Origin: Hibiscus mutabilis
Lineage: Eukaryota; Streptophyta; Magnoliopsida; Malvales; Malvaceae
Length of the DNA stretch: 64,000 bases
Direction: 5' to 3'
NCBI GenBank assembly: GCA_019671005.1
Contig: CM033752.1
Coordinates: 13,578,001-13,642,000, forward strand
The notes under the pieces were generated by a model. That model was given only the letters and a program-made list of their open reading frames with translations, was not told where the DNA came from and searched no databases. Positions 23,530 to 35,995 of the stretch are shown piece by piece. A program made the position numbers and the translations under genes. The number at the start of each line of letters is the position of its first letter. Position 1 is the stretch's first letter.

Positions 23530-24370
23530 TATGACGCCTTTGGTTCAGGCGATGACAGGAGCATTCCAGGCCATGATGGGTGGAGTTCATGTACCTGCTC
23601 CAGTATCTATTGCTATTAATCTGGGTTTTTCGTTGGAGCGTTTGCATAACCTTGAAGGGGTTAAGTATAGAGGGTTGGCACCTGAGGTATCATAGGAGTG
23701 GATGGCCAGTACAGAGCGTATCTTGGTTCAGATGGGTTGTAGCGATGACTGCAAGCTGGGATGTGTTGTTTCCCTGTTGTAGGGGGATGATTATAGTTGG
23801 TGGACTACTGTAATCACAGGCATAGAACTCGGTGATGTGACGTGGGCATTCTTTCAAGCTATTTTCAGGAAGAAATATTTGGGTGTTAGATATTTGGACG
23901 ACAAGAAACGAAAGTTTATGGCCTTGGTTCAGGGGCAGTATGGTAGTGTCCGAGTATGAGCTGTAGTTCGTACGGTTGTGTCAGTATACTCATAAGTTGG
24001 TGCCAGATGAGAGGCAACGCTGTGATCATTTTCGGTATGATTTGGTGCAGGATGTCAAGACATACATGTTGGCCACTGAGTATATTGAGTTTGATGTTTT
24101 GGTATCTCGGGCAAATGATATAGAGCAGAGTTTAGGTTTGTCTCGTCGTTCTGGAGGTTCTAGCTCAGGGAAGAGAGCTGCAGAGTAAGTTCTGGGGGTG
24201 GCCAGGATAAGAGGCACCGTGATTGGAGGTTCTGACCAAATGTGAGACACAATGGAGATGGTGTAGGACGAGGATATCATAGACATGGTGCTTAGGTCCG
24301 AGCAGCGTATAATGGTTGTTGGGGCTGTGGTTCAGGAGAACATTTGAGGTGAGATTGCCCGCATTTGGCC
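23530..24370 (+). pseudogene. Tekay copy A gag with zinc knuckle
   Basis: The frame resembles a Retrotrans_gag domain: MTPLVQAMTGAFQAM near 23533, then STERILVQMGCSDDCKLGCV at about 23710-23770 and WWTTVITGIELGDVTWAFF at about 23800-23855. A zinc knuckle CWGCGSGEHLR then DC lies at about 24315-24357, of the CX2CX4HX4C type. A second, degenerate knuckle follows near 24415-24460. In-frame stops occur after APEVS (about 23694), inside the domain, and within the first knuckle. Gag would package the element RNA; this copy cannot make it. Confidence 0.8.
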
Positions 24371-24639
24371 AGAGAAGGGTAGGCTCCTGTAGTTATGGCT
24401 GCAAACTCTTGCTGGAGTTATGCGTCAACAAATCACATTAGACGAGACTGTCCTTTACTTGCTAGAGGTAGGCAAGCACCTACACCTATTGCTGCACCAC
24501 CTAGGGTCTGTGGGCGCAGCCGAGGTACTTTCTAACGAAAGAAGGAGAGACAAAGGACTGTGACGCACACAGTGGCAGCTTGACTAGAGGATGGTAGACC
24601 AGCGGGGATCTATGCTCATCACGAGGGGAGAAATAACAG

Positions 24640-24845
24640 GGACGTGACAGCAGGTACCTTTACCTTGCAGTCTATGTCATTGTTATCTTTGATAGATTCT
24701 GTTTTTACACATTCATATGTATTGCATGAGCATGCCCATTTGCTTAGTGTACCGTTAGAAATGCTTGATGTTGGTATGCAAGTGGCGAGTTTTTTGGAGA
24801 AACGATCATTACAAGAAAGTTGTACCGGAGGTGTCCTTTGATAGT
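24640..24845 (+). pseudogene. Tekay copy A protease remnant
   Basis: The frame reads TAGTFTLQSMSLLSLIDSVF, the start of a retropepsin. The catalytic DSG triplet is DSV here, so the enzyme would be inactive. In copy B the same position is DSGSTHS. Confidence 0.75.
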
Positions 24846-25068
24846 TTAGGGTCACGTGTTTGCAGCTGACCTGATGGAGTTGCCATTCTATGGTTTTGGC
24901 GCAATTTTGGGTATGGACTGATTGTCCGAGCATTGAGCTATGGTTGATTTTGAGATCAAGCGGGTTTTTTAAGGCTTGCTGATGATTATGAGGTTGTAGT
25001 TATGGGAAAAATGTAAAGATCTTGTCTATGGTTTTGGCCATGGAAGTGCGTAAGTTGCTTGAATATAG

Positions 25069-26460
25069 ATGTCAGGCGTATTTAGCTTATATGAGAATCT
25101 GAATGTGGAGGAAGTACGGACGAAAGATATCTGTACTGTTTGTGACTTTTCAGGTGTATTTTCGGAAGAGTTACCTGGTTTACCACCGGACAAAGAAGTG
25201 CAGTTTTGCATCGAGACATATGCTGATTCGGCTCCGGTATCGATTACACTATATCGCATGGCACCAAAGGAGTTGAAAGAGTTGAAGAAGAAACTTTAAG
25301 AGTTATTGGATCGGGGTTTCATCCGGCCTAGTGTTTCACCGTAGGGAGCACTCGTGTTTGTGAAAAAGAAAGATGGCACGTTGAGGATGTGTATAGATTA
25401 TTGGTAATTTAATAAGTTGACGATTAAGAACAAGTATACCTTGTCGCGGATTGATGATATATTCGATCAATTCTGAGGAGCTACGATGTTTTCCAAGATC
25501 GATTTGAGATCTGAATATTATTAGTTAAAGGTGAAGGATAAAGATGTGCTGAAGAGTGCTTTCCATACGAGGTATGGCCATTATGAGTTCCTAGTGATGT
25601 CGTTTGGGCTGATGATTGCACTTGTAGCATTTATGGATACGATGAACTGTGTATTCCATGAATTTTTAGACCAATTTGTAGTGGTGTTCATCGATGATAT
25701 CCTTGTGTACTCTCGTACCGAGGAGGATCATGATCGACACTTAAGGATTGTGTTACAGACTTTGTTGGATAATTAGCATTATGCTAAGTTGAGCAAATGT
25801 GAGTTTTGGATTAGGCAAGTGGTTTTTCTTGGGCATGTGGTTTCAGCTGAGGGCATCCGAGTAGATCCTAAGAAGGTTGAGGCGATTGTGTATTGGAAGT
25901 AGCCAAAGTCAGTGACAAAAGTCCACATTTTTCTGGGCTTAGAGAGTTATTACCATCGTTTTGAGGATGGGTTTTTGAGAGTTAATGCTCCGTTGACCAA
26001 GTTGTTGCAAAAAAATGTGTCGTTCGAATAAAAGAAAGCTAGACAGTAAGCTTTCGAGAAGTTGAAAGAAACTCTAACGCAAGCTCCAATCTTAATTCAA
26101 CCTGAGTCAAGGAAGGAGTTTGTGGTGTATAGTGACGCATCTTATGTTGGGTTAGGGTGTGTGTTGATGCGGGATGGGAAAGTCATGGCTTATGCATCAA
26201 GGCAGTTAAAAATGCATAAACGTAACTACCCTGTGCATGACCTTGAGCTCGCGGCGGTGGTGTTTACGTTGAAAATTTGGAGACATTACCTTTATGGTGA
26301 AAAGTGTGTTGTATACACTGGCCATAAGAGTTTGAAGTATTTAATGACACAGAAGGAGTTGAATTTCGCCGACGTAGGTGGTTGGAGTTGTTGAAGGATT
26401 ACAATTTGACCATTGAGTAATATTCGGGCAAAGCCAATGTTGTGGCTGATGCTTTGAGTA
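25069..26460 (+). pseudogene. Tekay copy A reverse transcriptase and RNase H
   Basis: Motifs in order: FSEELPGLPPDKEVQF (25159), VFVKKKDGTLRMCIDYW near 25360-25410, SKIDLRS near 25495, FLVMSFGL near 25590, and the catalytic FIDDILVYS at about 25687-25713 (intact). CEFWIRQVVFLGHVVSAEGI follows, then RNase H starting VVYSDASYVGLGCVLM (26120) with DLELAAVV. The third acidic site reads YTGHKSL, where the family has YTDHKSL, so a catalytic residue is lost. At least seven in-frame stops and one frameshift near 26370 are visible. This region would copy the element RNA into DNA. Confidence 0.88.
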
Positions 26461-26579
26461 AAAAGGCCGTTGTGGAGTTGAGAGCCATGTTTGCTAGGTT
26501 GAGTGTGACCCGTGATGGAGGTTTGTTGGCAGAGTTGCATGTGAAACCTTCTTTGGCACAGTTGATTAAGGAAAATAAG

Positions 26580-27480
26580 CCGTATGATGAGGCGTTGGTA
26601 CCTCATGTCAAGGACATCATGGATGGAAATCCTACGAATTTTCACTTTAATAGTATGGGGTTTTGTGTTTTAAAGATTGGATTGTGGTGCCTAGTGACGA
26701 GGAGTTAAGGCGGATGATTTTGATTGAGGCACATGTTAGTTCTTTTGCTATGCATCCTGGTAGTACTAAAATGTATCAGGGGTTGAGGAAGGAGTACTAT
26801 TGGGTGGGTTTGAAAAAGGACGTGGTTGATTTTGTTGCTAGATGTATGGTGTGTCAGGGGGTGAAAGCTGAACATCAGTTTCCTTCCGGATTGTTGCAAT
26901 CGTTGAAAATTCTAAAGTGGAAGTGAGAGAGGATCACCATGGATTTTATGTCAGGATTGCCTTTGACACCGACTAAGAAGGATTCCATTTGGGTGATTGT
27001 TGATCGGTTTACAAAGTGTGCACATTTTATGCCAGTGCATACGACATATTCGTTGGATAAGTTGGCAGATTTGTATGTTGCTAAAATTGTGAGGTTACAC
27101 AGAGTACCTAAATTGATTGCTTCGGATAGGGATCCACAGTTTACAGTGAGGTTTTGGAGGTGTTTACACTGAGCTTTGGGTACTCACTTGAATTTCAGTA
27201 CATCATATCATCCTTAGACGGATGGCCAGTCTGAACGAGTGATTCAGATCTTGGAGGATATGTTGAGATGTTGTATCATTGAGTTCCAAGGAACTTGGGA
27301 AAGGTAGTTGCCTTTGGTTGAGTTTATGTACAATAACAGTTATCAAGCAAGTATAAAGATGGCACTATATGAAACCTTGTATGGTATGAGGTGTCGTACG
27401 CCCTTATGTTGGGTTGAGGATGGGGAAAAGTATGTTTCCATGCCTGATGTATTGAAAGAAAAATATGAGAAAGTATGATT
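26580..27480 (+). pseudogene. Tekay copy A integrase
   Basis: An N-terminal HHCC zinc domain is recognisable as EAHVSSFAMHPG then CMVCQ (about 26725-26860). The catalytic core has the first aspartate in MDFMSGLPLTP (26938), the second in ASDRDPQFT (27120) and the glutamate in QSERVIQILED (27225). The core is broken by stops after LKWK (26926), after RCLH (27172) and in STSYHP. A frameshift near 26660 separates it from RNase H. Confidence 0.85.
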
Positions 27481-27565
27481 TGTGATCGTTTAAAAAGGCC
27501 TCGGATAGGCAAAAATCCTATGCGGATTTGACGCGTTAAGAGGTTGAGTACGTTGTTGGTGAAAA

Positions 27566-28015
27566 GTGTTCCTGAAAGTTTTGCCTTGGAAGAAGGTGAT
27601 GCGTTTTGGGCGTAAAGTAAAGTTGAGCCCAAGGTTTATTGGACTGTATGAGGTGCTAGAACGCATTGGTCCTGTGGCATATCGGTTGAGTTTGCCTCTT
27701 GAGTTGGAGAAGATTCATGATGTGTTTCATGTGTCCATGTTCCAGAGATATCGCTCGGATCCATCGCATGTTATGCCAGTTGAGGAAGTTGAGTTGCGAC
27801 CGGATTTGTCTTATGATGAGGAAACACTGGAGATCCTTGACTCCAGTAGTAAAGTTCTTCGTGGCAAGACGATTGAACTTGTTAAGGTGTTGTGGCGACA
27901 TCGAAGTGTTGAGGAGGCCACATGGGAGAGTAAGTCGGACATGGTTGCCCAGTGTCCGTATCTATTTTTGTCAGGTAAATTTCAAGGACAAAATTTCTTA
28001 AGGGGAGAGTTGTAA
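27566..28015 (+). pseudogene. Tekay copy A integrase tail and chromodomain
   Basis: A 149-codon open stretch. The GPY/F-like module (RFIGLYEVLERIGPVAYRL) is followed by a chromodomain-like C-terminus with LRGKTIELVKVLWRHRSVEE then ATWES. Chromodomains of this class are thought to steer insertion toward heterochromatin marks. This is the least damaged part of the polyprotein and ends just before the polypurine tract. Confidence 0.85.
27998..28010 (+). other. Tekay copy A polypurine tract
   Basis: TTAAGGGGAGAGT lies immediately before the 3' LTR (TGTAACGCC). Confidence 0.85.
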
Positions 28016-31000
28016 CGCCTCGGCTTTGTTCCTAGGAGTTTCTAGGTGATTAGACAGTCTGGTGGACTGGGATTAGAGATTCGAGTCAAATTCGGGATTA
28101 AAATCGAAATAAAAAATTTTGGTGCGAGAAAATTATGGGAAAAATATCTAAAAATCATTATTTAGTATATGGATATTTTTGGTAAAGTCAATTTTGGAAA
28201 ATGGAATTTGGAAATTGGACATTTTGGCTAGTGACCAAAATGTAAAGAATGAGAACTGTTTTTAATGACTATTTCAAAAAATGTTCAAATCTTAGAATCC
28301 TTAAGGAGCTATTTTCCCAATGTTTTAATCTGAGTTTCCTCTTAATTGGGATTATTTTTAATGAGTTTTAATTAAAATAATTAAAGAGAAATTAATTAAA
28401 AGAAGGTAGTTATTTTCTAAAAACATATTTGATGTAACTTCTTTTCTCAAAATTTTCTCTCAACTTCTCTCCAGCCAAAAACTCTATTTTGCATCAAAGA
28501 TTTGAGGTAATGTTCTCAATTTCTTAAACCTTTGATTTCTAGTGGATTCTTCAATCTTGTTTTCCAAAATCTCATTGTTTTTCCTTATTTTTCAAGAGTA
28601 AACATCCAATTGAGAGGAAATTCACTCATTAGAGGTAAGGTTCGTTATTATCCTCTAATGAATGGTTCTTTATTGAAATTCCCAAGTATTTTATCAATGT
28701 TTAATATTTTCTAATGTGTTTTGATGATTAAATTGTGGAAATTGATTAAATCAAGGTTTAATTGATGAGATTAAGTGATTTTCGTTTCAGATTTGTTTTG
28801 ACGAGTTCTTGATTGATTATAATCATGATTTTGATGTTTTATAATGTCAGTAAGTTGGTTTTAACATTGGAATCCCGAAACAATATAATCTCTAATTTTC
28901 TAGGTTGCTAGTTATATGTTTTTGAGGAGTTGTGGTGGTTAAATGAATGATGGAGATATAAGGATGTTTGGGAAGTGTTTTAGAGGTTAATTGATGTTAA
29001 TTGAAGAGTTGAAACATTAGATTGTGGCTGGGTTAAGTTTGGAAGAGGTTTGTTGTTAATTTTGGGATTTGTGGAGATGTTTTGGGCAAAAGATGTTGAG
29101 GTTTGTGTTGTTGATTGCATTTTGATGCAATGTACCTCTGTTTTGTGTGGCTAAAAGTAGGGAAGGTTGATCCTCAAGCTTAAACGTGAGTTTCGGAAGC
29201 TTTGGAGACGTGATTGTTGCATCGGCAAGTGAGGCGTTGCGAGTCGGTCAGTGAGAACGTGTTTAACAGCTTTTTGAAGGTTTGAAAGTTGTTTTTGGGG
29301 GTTTAGATCAAGCTTGAAATGATGATCTAAGCTCAGAAGTAAATAAAGGACGAATTCTCTCGAACTCAGTTTGGCTAATAGTTTGATGCACTTTGTTTTA
29401 CGTGGTTTAATTACTCACTATATATGGATGTTTTGAGCATTGTTTAATGCTGGAAATTGGTTACAAAATGATGTTGATGCATTTGGAGGTAATACACGTT
29501 TTGTTAATGTTAATGAACATTGTTTAATACAAGGTTTATTGCATTGGTTAAATGATTTTGATGATGCATATGAAAACAATGAGTTGTTGATGTTAAAATG
29601 AAATATATTGGCAAATGATGGTATGAAATGGTTTGAAAATGAAATCAGATATAGTTGGCCGGCCATAGGATTGATAGTGCATTATAAAAAGTTTCTTTGG
29701 ATGTTGGGGGGTTTATATGGTGTACCGAATACTCCATCCAAGTACCCTAACGGTTGAGGGGTTGTACAATACCGAAGACTCCCGTTAGTGGGTTAAACAT
29801 TGTACCGATGAGTGGTGTTGAGGGGTTTATGGGTACCGAATACTCTACCACGGGTTTCACAACGATTGAGGGGTTTATATGTACCGAATACTCTCGTGTG
29901 TGAACCTTGTGTTACCAGTAGATTGTTTGTTAAGTGTTGTGGGAACACTTGTTGAATCTGTGTATCTGATGTTACGTTTTGGTAAATGGACTTGGTAAAT
30001 GGTCACTTGGAAGCTAAAGTAATTGTCTATGTATCATGAGATGGATTATGTTGTTTAATGTGATTTAAACATGTTTTACTCTTTAAGCCTTGCATTGGTA
30101 GTATGCATGGGAGAGCTTAAATTGAGGGTAGCAAATGGGATTTTGCTATGTGATCCATGATACACGTTGCATATGGTTTAATATGTTGTTTTGGAAATGT
30201 TAAGTGCATGGTTTTGATAAGGCATGATGATATGTTGATGTTTTAAAGAGGTTTGAAATGTATTTTGCAAAAAGAAAGTGAAATGGTTTTAAAATGCATT
30301 AATGATGGTTGTGTTTGAGCATTCTTCACTAAGCCTAGTGTGCTTACGCTATTTTTTCCAACAATGCAGAGAATTAAGGTTTGAGGCATCAAGGAAGCAA
30401 GGAAAGGATTCCCAAGGACTAGTTTTCAAAGTACGGTTTGGACGTTGAAAAGTAGTAATAATGGAAATATGTCAATTGAGGTTTTGGGAGGGTTTTTGAA
30501 GAACTCCATGTTGTTGCAAGTTTTAATTATGGTTTTGGACTTATAATATATTTTAAGTGGTTGAGATATGGTTGGCTTGATGTTTTGGTTGTGTACTAGG
30601 AAACATGCCTCTAGAATTGATTGTTTGAGTATACTAGATAAGTTAGGATGGCTTTGATGATGTTATGTTGATGATAAAGTATGTTGATGATGTTATATGT
30701 TGATTAGCTAGGTGTTAATGTTGTTTGGGATGAGCCAAAGTGTCATATGTTGGAGCTAGAAGACATTACAAGCCTTTGCGTACCGGTACGGGTACCTCAA
30801 GGTTTGGTACGCGGGGTCCTGTATAGGCTCAAATTGCTGAAATTAAGCCTAGCGTACCGATACGACTAGCTAACGTATCGATACGTCTTGAAGGAAAACA
30901 ATCATAGGTGTCGGTACACGGGCCAGCGTACCAAAATTCCCCTTCGGTATTAATAAGCCGCATTGATACGTAGGGCACTGTATCGATACGGGTTTTAGCT

Positions 31001-31589
31001 ACTGGAATTTTGAGATTTCAAAATAAACAAGGGGTATCGGTACGGGTGAACGTCGTATCGGTACAGTGTGGTCAACATACCGTATCGATACAAGATAAAA
31101 GTGTATCAGTACGAGGAGCCGTTAAGTCTGTTAAGCCGCATGGATGCAGGCTTGCCTGTATCGGTACGTTATGCTTTTTTTGTGCTATTTGATGATGCTG
31201 AAGTTTGGGAATCTGACAAATTGGTCCTTGTTTATTATGAATGCAATTAAGTTTGAGTGATTGTTTTGAAATGTAAATTAATATATTTTTATGTAATTGG
31301 AATAATTAAAGGCCGTTAATCTTAAACATGTAATTTTCCCTGAAGTTTATGAAGTTTGCGTTTTGGTCCTATTTGTGATATATTGGGCAATTGATATTTG
31401 TTTTGCAATTTGTTTAAGATGAAACGTTACCGCTGAGACGTGTACACATAGGACTTTTAATAACGTGTATCTAGACATGATAAAAAGAAAAAAAGGGTTC
31501 AGTTTAGGGTTTTAGCTTGGGTTTGCTTCGACAAACCTAATGTGGCCCTTTGAGTCCGGTTTCGTCTAGGCTGGGCTAAGGGGGTTACA
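28011..31589 (+). repeat. Tekay copy A 3' LTR
   Basis: 3579 bp, TGTAAC to GGGGTTACA. The palindrome block at about 30775-31170 holds roughly ten sites and is longer than in the 5' LTR. Confidence 0.92.
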
Positions 31590-32117
31590 GTTTCATTCGT
31601 AAGAAGCATGCTTTTATTTGGAGGTTTAATCAGCCATAAAATACTGTTCTACACCATGTTTTTAAGTATGTACGTATCTCTTTTGGCTTTCAAAGCATTA
31701 ATGAATGTTACCTATTGTGATGCCTTACTAAGTTTTCATATTTACGCTCGTTTCATTTCATTAATGTTGAAGATTAAAGCATTCTTGATTGTTGTATGAG
31801 GATAAGTAATCTTGCAAAGACAAACAAGACGTTTGAGTATGTGTTTTCAGATTTTAGACGAACTTGTAATAAGGCAATATGAGCCATTGGTTTGGGTTTT
31901 TTAATGGTTGGATTTATCATTTCCTATACTTTCTTTTGGATCGATGATTGTTTTGGATTATTGCAATTTGATGTTATTGCATGATGAGTTGATTGTCTGA
32001 AGCATGTGTTCTTGATACTTGTTGAATAGTCCTTTTTAGGACAATTTTTGTGTTGTTTAAATTGACCGTTTGTAATGCTATATGTTCGTTAATTGTGTAG
32101 GTTCATTTTAGGCTTTA

Positions 32118-34286
32118 TGTAACGCCCTAAACCCGACGTCACATTTGGGCCTCAAGCCCAATCCATTTACAAAATTTTTGCATTAGATTTAGCCCAAAAT
32201 ATAAGCATTTCCATAAATCCGACATCTTGTAAAAGTCAATACAAAATAGTTAAATCGTTTGTATGGGAGCTCCAATTTAAAACAAGGTAATTAAAAGCAT
32301 TCGACATGATTAATAAATCCAAATAGAGTTACAAACATAAATCAAGAGTCCTATGAATACATTGCCCGACAAGTCTAAGTATTGTACTCTTGATCACATC
32401 GATGAGCTGAAGTCCTACTCCAATGGGCTCCTTCAAAGCAACGTAGCCACCTAAAAACCTGCGAATGAAAACAACAATTTCGAACGTTGAGCTCATAAAG
32501 CTTAGTGGATATACCTCTACTCTTCCATGCTTCATGCAAATCATAAGTACGAGCATATAGCTAGAAAGATGGCATGTCATTGAAAACAAGTATGATATTA
32601 CCATAATACATGCGCACATAGCATGTCATCAAACATCTCATAACAATCACATCCACAAACCTAGAGTGAGACTCGGGGCTACACAGTATTGGAAACGTAT
32701 ACTCAAGCGAGACCCGAGGTCACACAGCATCTAAAACTTACGTTTTATACTCAAAATCCCCCATCGAGTACCTTCGAATAAGACTTAGGGCTACATAGCA
32801 TCGAAAACGTACATTCGAGGAAGCATCTTATCATGGTGTTGCAACACTCTCACTGGGTATCAGGATCCCATCAAACAAGTGCCCACATGGCACATAACAT
32901 CACCATATAACCATACCAGCCTATGGTTTATACCAACATGTTAGTCACACAATGCATTTACCCTGTTCTTAAGTTTTACGCTCGAGTATAGAGCAATTTC
33001 TCAGTTTTATAGTTTTACAACTCATTTTAGGCCATTAGGGGTTTATTGAATCAAACGATATAATTTTTCAGCCTTTCGGGCAAAAATCAACATTTTGGGG
33101 CAGATTACCCAGTGGATACCAGTATAGGCCCTCGCGTACCGATGCAGGTACCCTATGGGTACTAGTACTCATAACGTATCGATACTAAATTGGCTTATTA
33201 GAATTTTCCAAAAAGCCTTACCGTACCAATACGGGTCGACCTGTACCGATACCAAATTATATGGCGTATCGGTACATGTTGAACACCGTACCGGTAACCC
33301 ATGTGTTGTTCATCCAATGGAACAATGTTCTTTAAACCCATAACACTAGGGTATCGTTACCGCCTCCTAGTGTACCGATATCAAAGCCCAGAAATGGTTT
33401 TCTAGGCTCGGGAGATCACTTTCTAAGCCCTCGAAACACAACCCCTAAGCTCTTAAGCTCAAGCCTACACCTTATGAAGGTTATTAGGGTGGTTTACTAC
33501 CATTTTTATGAGTTATTAACACCCAATCCAAATTTCACCATTAACACCCAAACTCAAGCACTCAACACACAAATCATCAACCAAGCAATACAAAGCATCA
33601 TCCTTAGGATGTGCATGAAACAAGGGAGTTGTAAGGGTACCAACCTTTCTCAAAACACCGAAAATAACCTCCTTGCACCAACCTCACGCCTTCCCTTTTC
33701 TTCGAGCTTTAGAGTGCTCTCCAACCTCCTTTACTACAAGAAAATGTTGTAAAATGGGTTACAACATTGCTAGAAGGTTACGAAACATAAAAGAAAGAAC
33801 TTTACAATAGGAAATGGAGTCAAATCCTCCATTCACGTTCTTCCTCTACAACCCTCACTAAACTCTCATTTTTCCAAATTCCACCAAAACCCTTCATTCT
33901 TACCTTGCTAGGTAAATCAATTGATGTTGATAACCTTTTCCTTCACTTGTACTTCGAAATTTCAACTCAAAAAGACAAAGATTGGACCTTTATCTTGAAT
34001 CTCCAAGGAAAATGGTGAAGAAGGATGAGAAGAGATTGGGAGACAAGGGTAAGCTCATCCCCTTAGCTTGTTCTATAGAAATTAAAAAGTCACCATTCTC
34101 TCTTCCTTCAAAAGTGAGGGAATTTACTTCCTTACACTTTCCTCAACTTCCCACGCTAACCAACCCAAACCAAAGCTCAACACACAAACATGAGAAGCCC
34201 GTTTAAGCCCAAATTCTCAGCCCAGCGCCCAAGCCCCAAGTGCTCGGGTGGAACAACTCGCAGATCCCGAGATCTGGGTCGTTACA
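32118..34286 (-). mobile_element. Solo LTR of a Tekay-like family, copy 2
   Basis: 2169 bp bounded by TGTAACGCCC and GTCGTTACA, with a perfect 5-bp duplication, CTTTA (32113-32117 and 34287-34291). Read from the other strand, it is colinear with 2124-4301; for example, CCTCAAGCCCA near the left end matches the complement of the right end of copy 1. It carries a palindrome block at about 33110-33390. Open frames here (for example 33474-33752) are antisense to the presumed LTR and lack protein-like features. Confidence 0.85.
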
Positions 34287-34660
34287 CTTTAAGTTTAGAA
34301 TTCAAGTGTTGACCTTTTATGTAGTTTAGCATGCCATCTCTTGCATAAATAGGATATGCTTCTAGATATCTTGTTAATGCATTTTTGGGTATTGAAATTT
34401 GGTATGCAATTGGATTATCATGTGCCTTTTATGTTCATCCATTACTAGAAGCATGTTTAGGATGTTTGATAGTTTTTAGAAGGCTTTTGGATCAAAATCG
34501 AAGATTTGAATCTACAATTTTGTTCAGTGAGTAACGGTACAATATACATAGCATACCGGTACGACACTCTGTAATCTTAAAATTTTTATCGGGGTGTACC
34601 AGCACCCTTTGCTTGGAGTACCATCTCATATTGATACGAATTAAAGCTACTATAATTTAT

Positions 34661-35995
34661 AAAGATACTCTCTTGCATTTTTTATTTCTCTTCCTTTTCA
34701 ATCAAATACATGATCTCTTCTAATGCAAAACAAAGGCCTAACTGCGATATTCTAAAAGTATCATCACAAATAACTCCATGATAATCACTAGAGATTAGTT
34801 CATAAAAGTAATCAATAAGCACCCAATTCTATAGTCTTAGTTTAATGCATTTGGACTTAAATTTAAATAGCAACAAACAATTGACTAGTGTAGCCAAGTT
34901 TCTATGCAAATAACCGACTGATAAAAGATTTTAGCATCCCAAATATAGAATTAACTAACTTATGAAATACACCTGATCGTAGAGATAAAGCCATGATTTG
35001 GGTTGGGGGAAAAACATAAATGTTTGAAAGTGAGGGGCAAATTCATAAATAAACCAATTTTTAAAGAAAATTATAGGAAGACAAAGAGAAAAAAAAAATT
35101 TTAGTTTCGTCACTGTCTCATCGACTCTAAAGAATGAAAACTAGGTCTTTCTTAAACATATGAAATGTAATCTTTTATATCTAATTCCACATATCATATT
35201 ACACAGATATTACAACCAGCCTCTAACTTATGGAACACCAAGTTAATATGGTGAGCTACAAAACCTTCAATCAATTTCTTGTTAATTTCAGCAAATCATT
35301 GTTCAGAAAAAACCCCCAATTAATTTGGATCCTAGCAAAGAAGTTGAGTTACCTCGCAAAGGGGCACACTAGCAGCTGCCTCTATTACCATTTATATTGG
35401 TTCTTTATGGCACATGCTTAATGAAGAATGGCTTGGATGAGTACATGAGTAGGCATTATTATAAAAATATATATCATTTCGGAGAGGGGGACTTCGGTAG
35501 TTATTTTTAGGCTTTTTTCTCTCTTGAATCATAGTTCTACATGTTTTTAAGGTGAAGTTACAGAGTATTTAATTTCTGTTAAACTTTCTAATAAAGTCCC
35601 ATTTGTTTTGCAAAAATCCCTTACATATATGAAGGCTTTCTAAATTGATGACCACTTCCGAGTCAACGTCTTATGTTGATGCAATGCAAATGAATGAGTA
35701 ATTAACACCTTATGACAATACAATGCATATGAGTGTTTGTGCTAATGTGATGCAGAAACCAAATATCAAATAACACAAAAATTAGTATGAATAAAATAAC
35801 GACAAGGATGACCCAAAAAAATATTGTACAGAATAAAAATCCTACTTGGCATGCTTTCCACCCAACATGTTTTATTATGGAAAATAGTTCTTATCCCATC
35901 GCCGCATCTACCCACATGCTTTTATTTGGAAACAAACAAGCTCTATCTCCATGTTATCTAGTTCTCTAGGATTTTCACATGGCTCTAACAGGGCA
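34661..35995. other. Unclassified repeat-like DNA, no gene seen
   Basis: AT-rich sequence between the last recognisable host-LTR piece and Tekay copy B. It has short open frames only, none with recognisable motifs. Somewhere in it the host LTR must end, but I cannot find a TTACA end with an ATTGA flank. Confidence 0.35.

Larger units (their letters stand above)
19628..31589 (+). mobile_element. Tekay-type Ty3/gypsy chromovirus, copy A (11.96 kb)
   Basis: LTRs 19628-23110 and 28011-31589 flank a 4.9 kb interior. Flanks are a perfect 5-bp duplication, GTTTC (19623-19627 and 31590-31594). The primer site, gag, protease, reverse transcriptase, RNase H, integrase and C-terminal chromodomain are in the gypsy order on the plus strand. 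Long LTRs and the chromodomain point to the Tekay (Del) clade. Many nonsense changes and frameshifts are present, and the LTRs differ at many sites, so it is an old, dead copy. Confidence 0.92.
6219..34660 (+). mobile_element. Tekay-like LTR in five pieces, host of four insertions
   Basis: Starts TGTAACATCC at 6219. Pieces are 6219-6810, 10481-10975, 19033-19627, 31590-32117 and 34287 to about 34660, about 2.6 kb in all. They follow the order of the 3.5 kb LTRs of the 19628-31589 element. Shared landmarks are AATCCTTAAGGAGC near the start, a tandem repeat block then GTGTATCCAATG (19557) matching GTGTATCCGATG (21572), a CTTACTAAG then TTTACGCTC landmark near 31727, and a GTACCGGTACG block near 34550. 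Each junction is explained by a target duplication of the inserted element. The right end is not identifiable, and no internal region is seen, so it may be a solo LTR. Confidence 0.65.

Noticed and set aside
33474..34206. Two plus-strand open frames as genes
   Set aside because: They lie inside solo LTR copy 2, antisense to the presumed LTR direction, and have no motifs.
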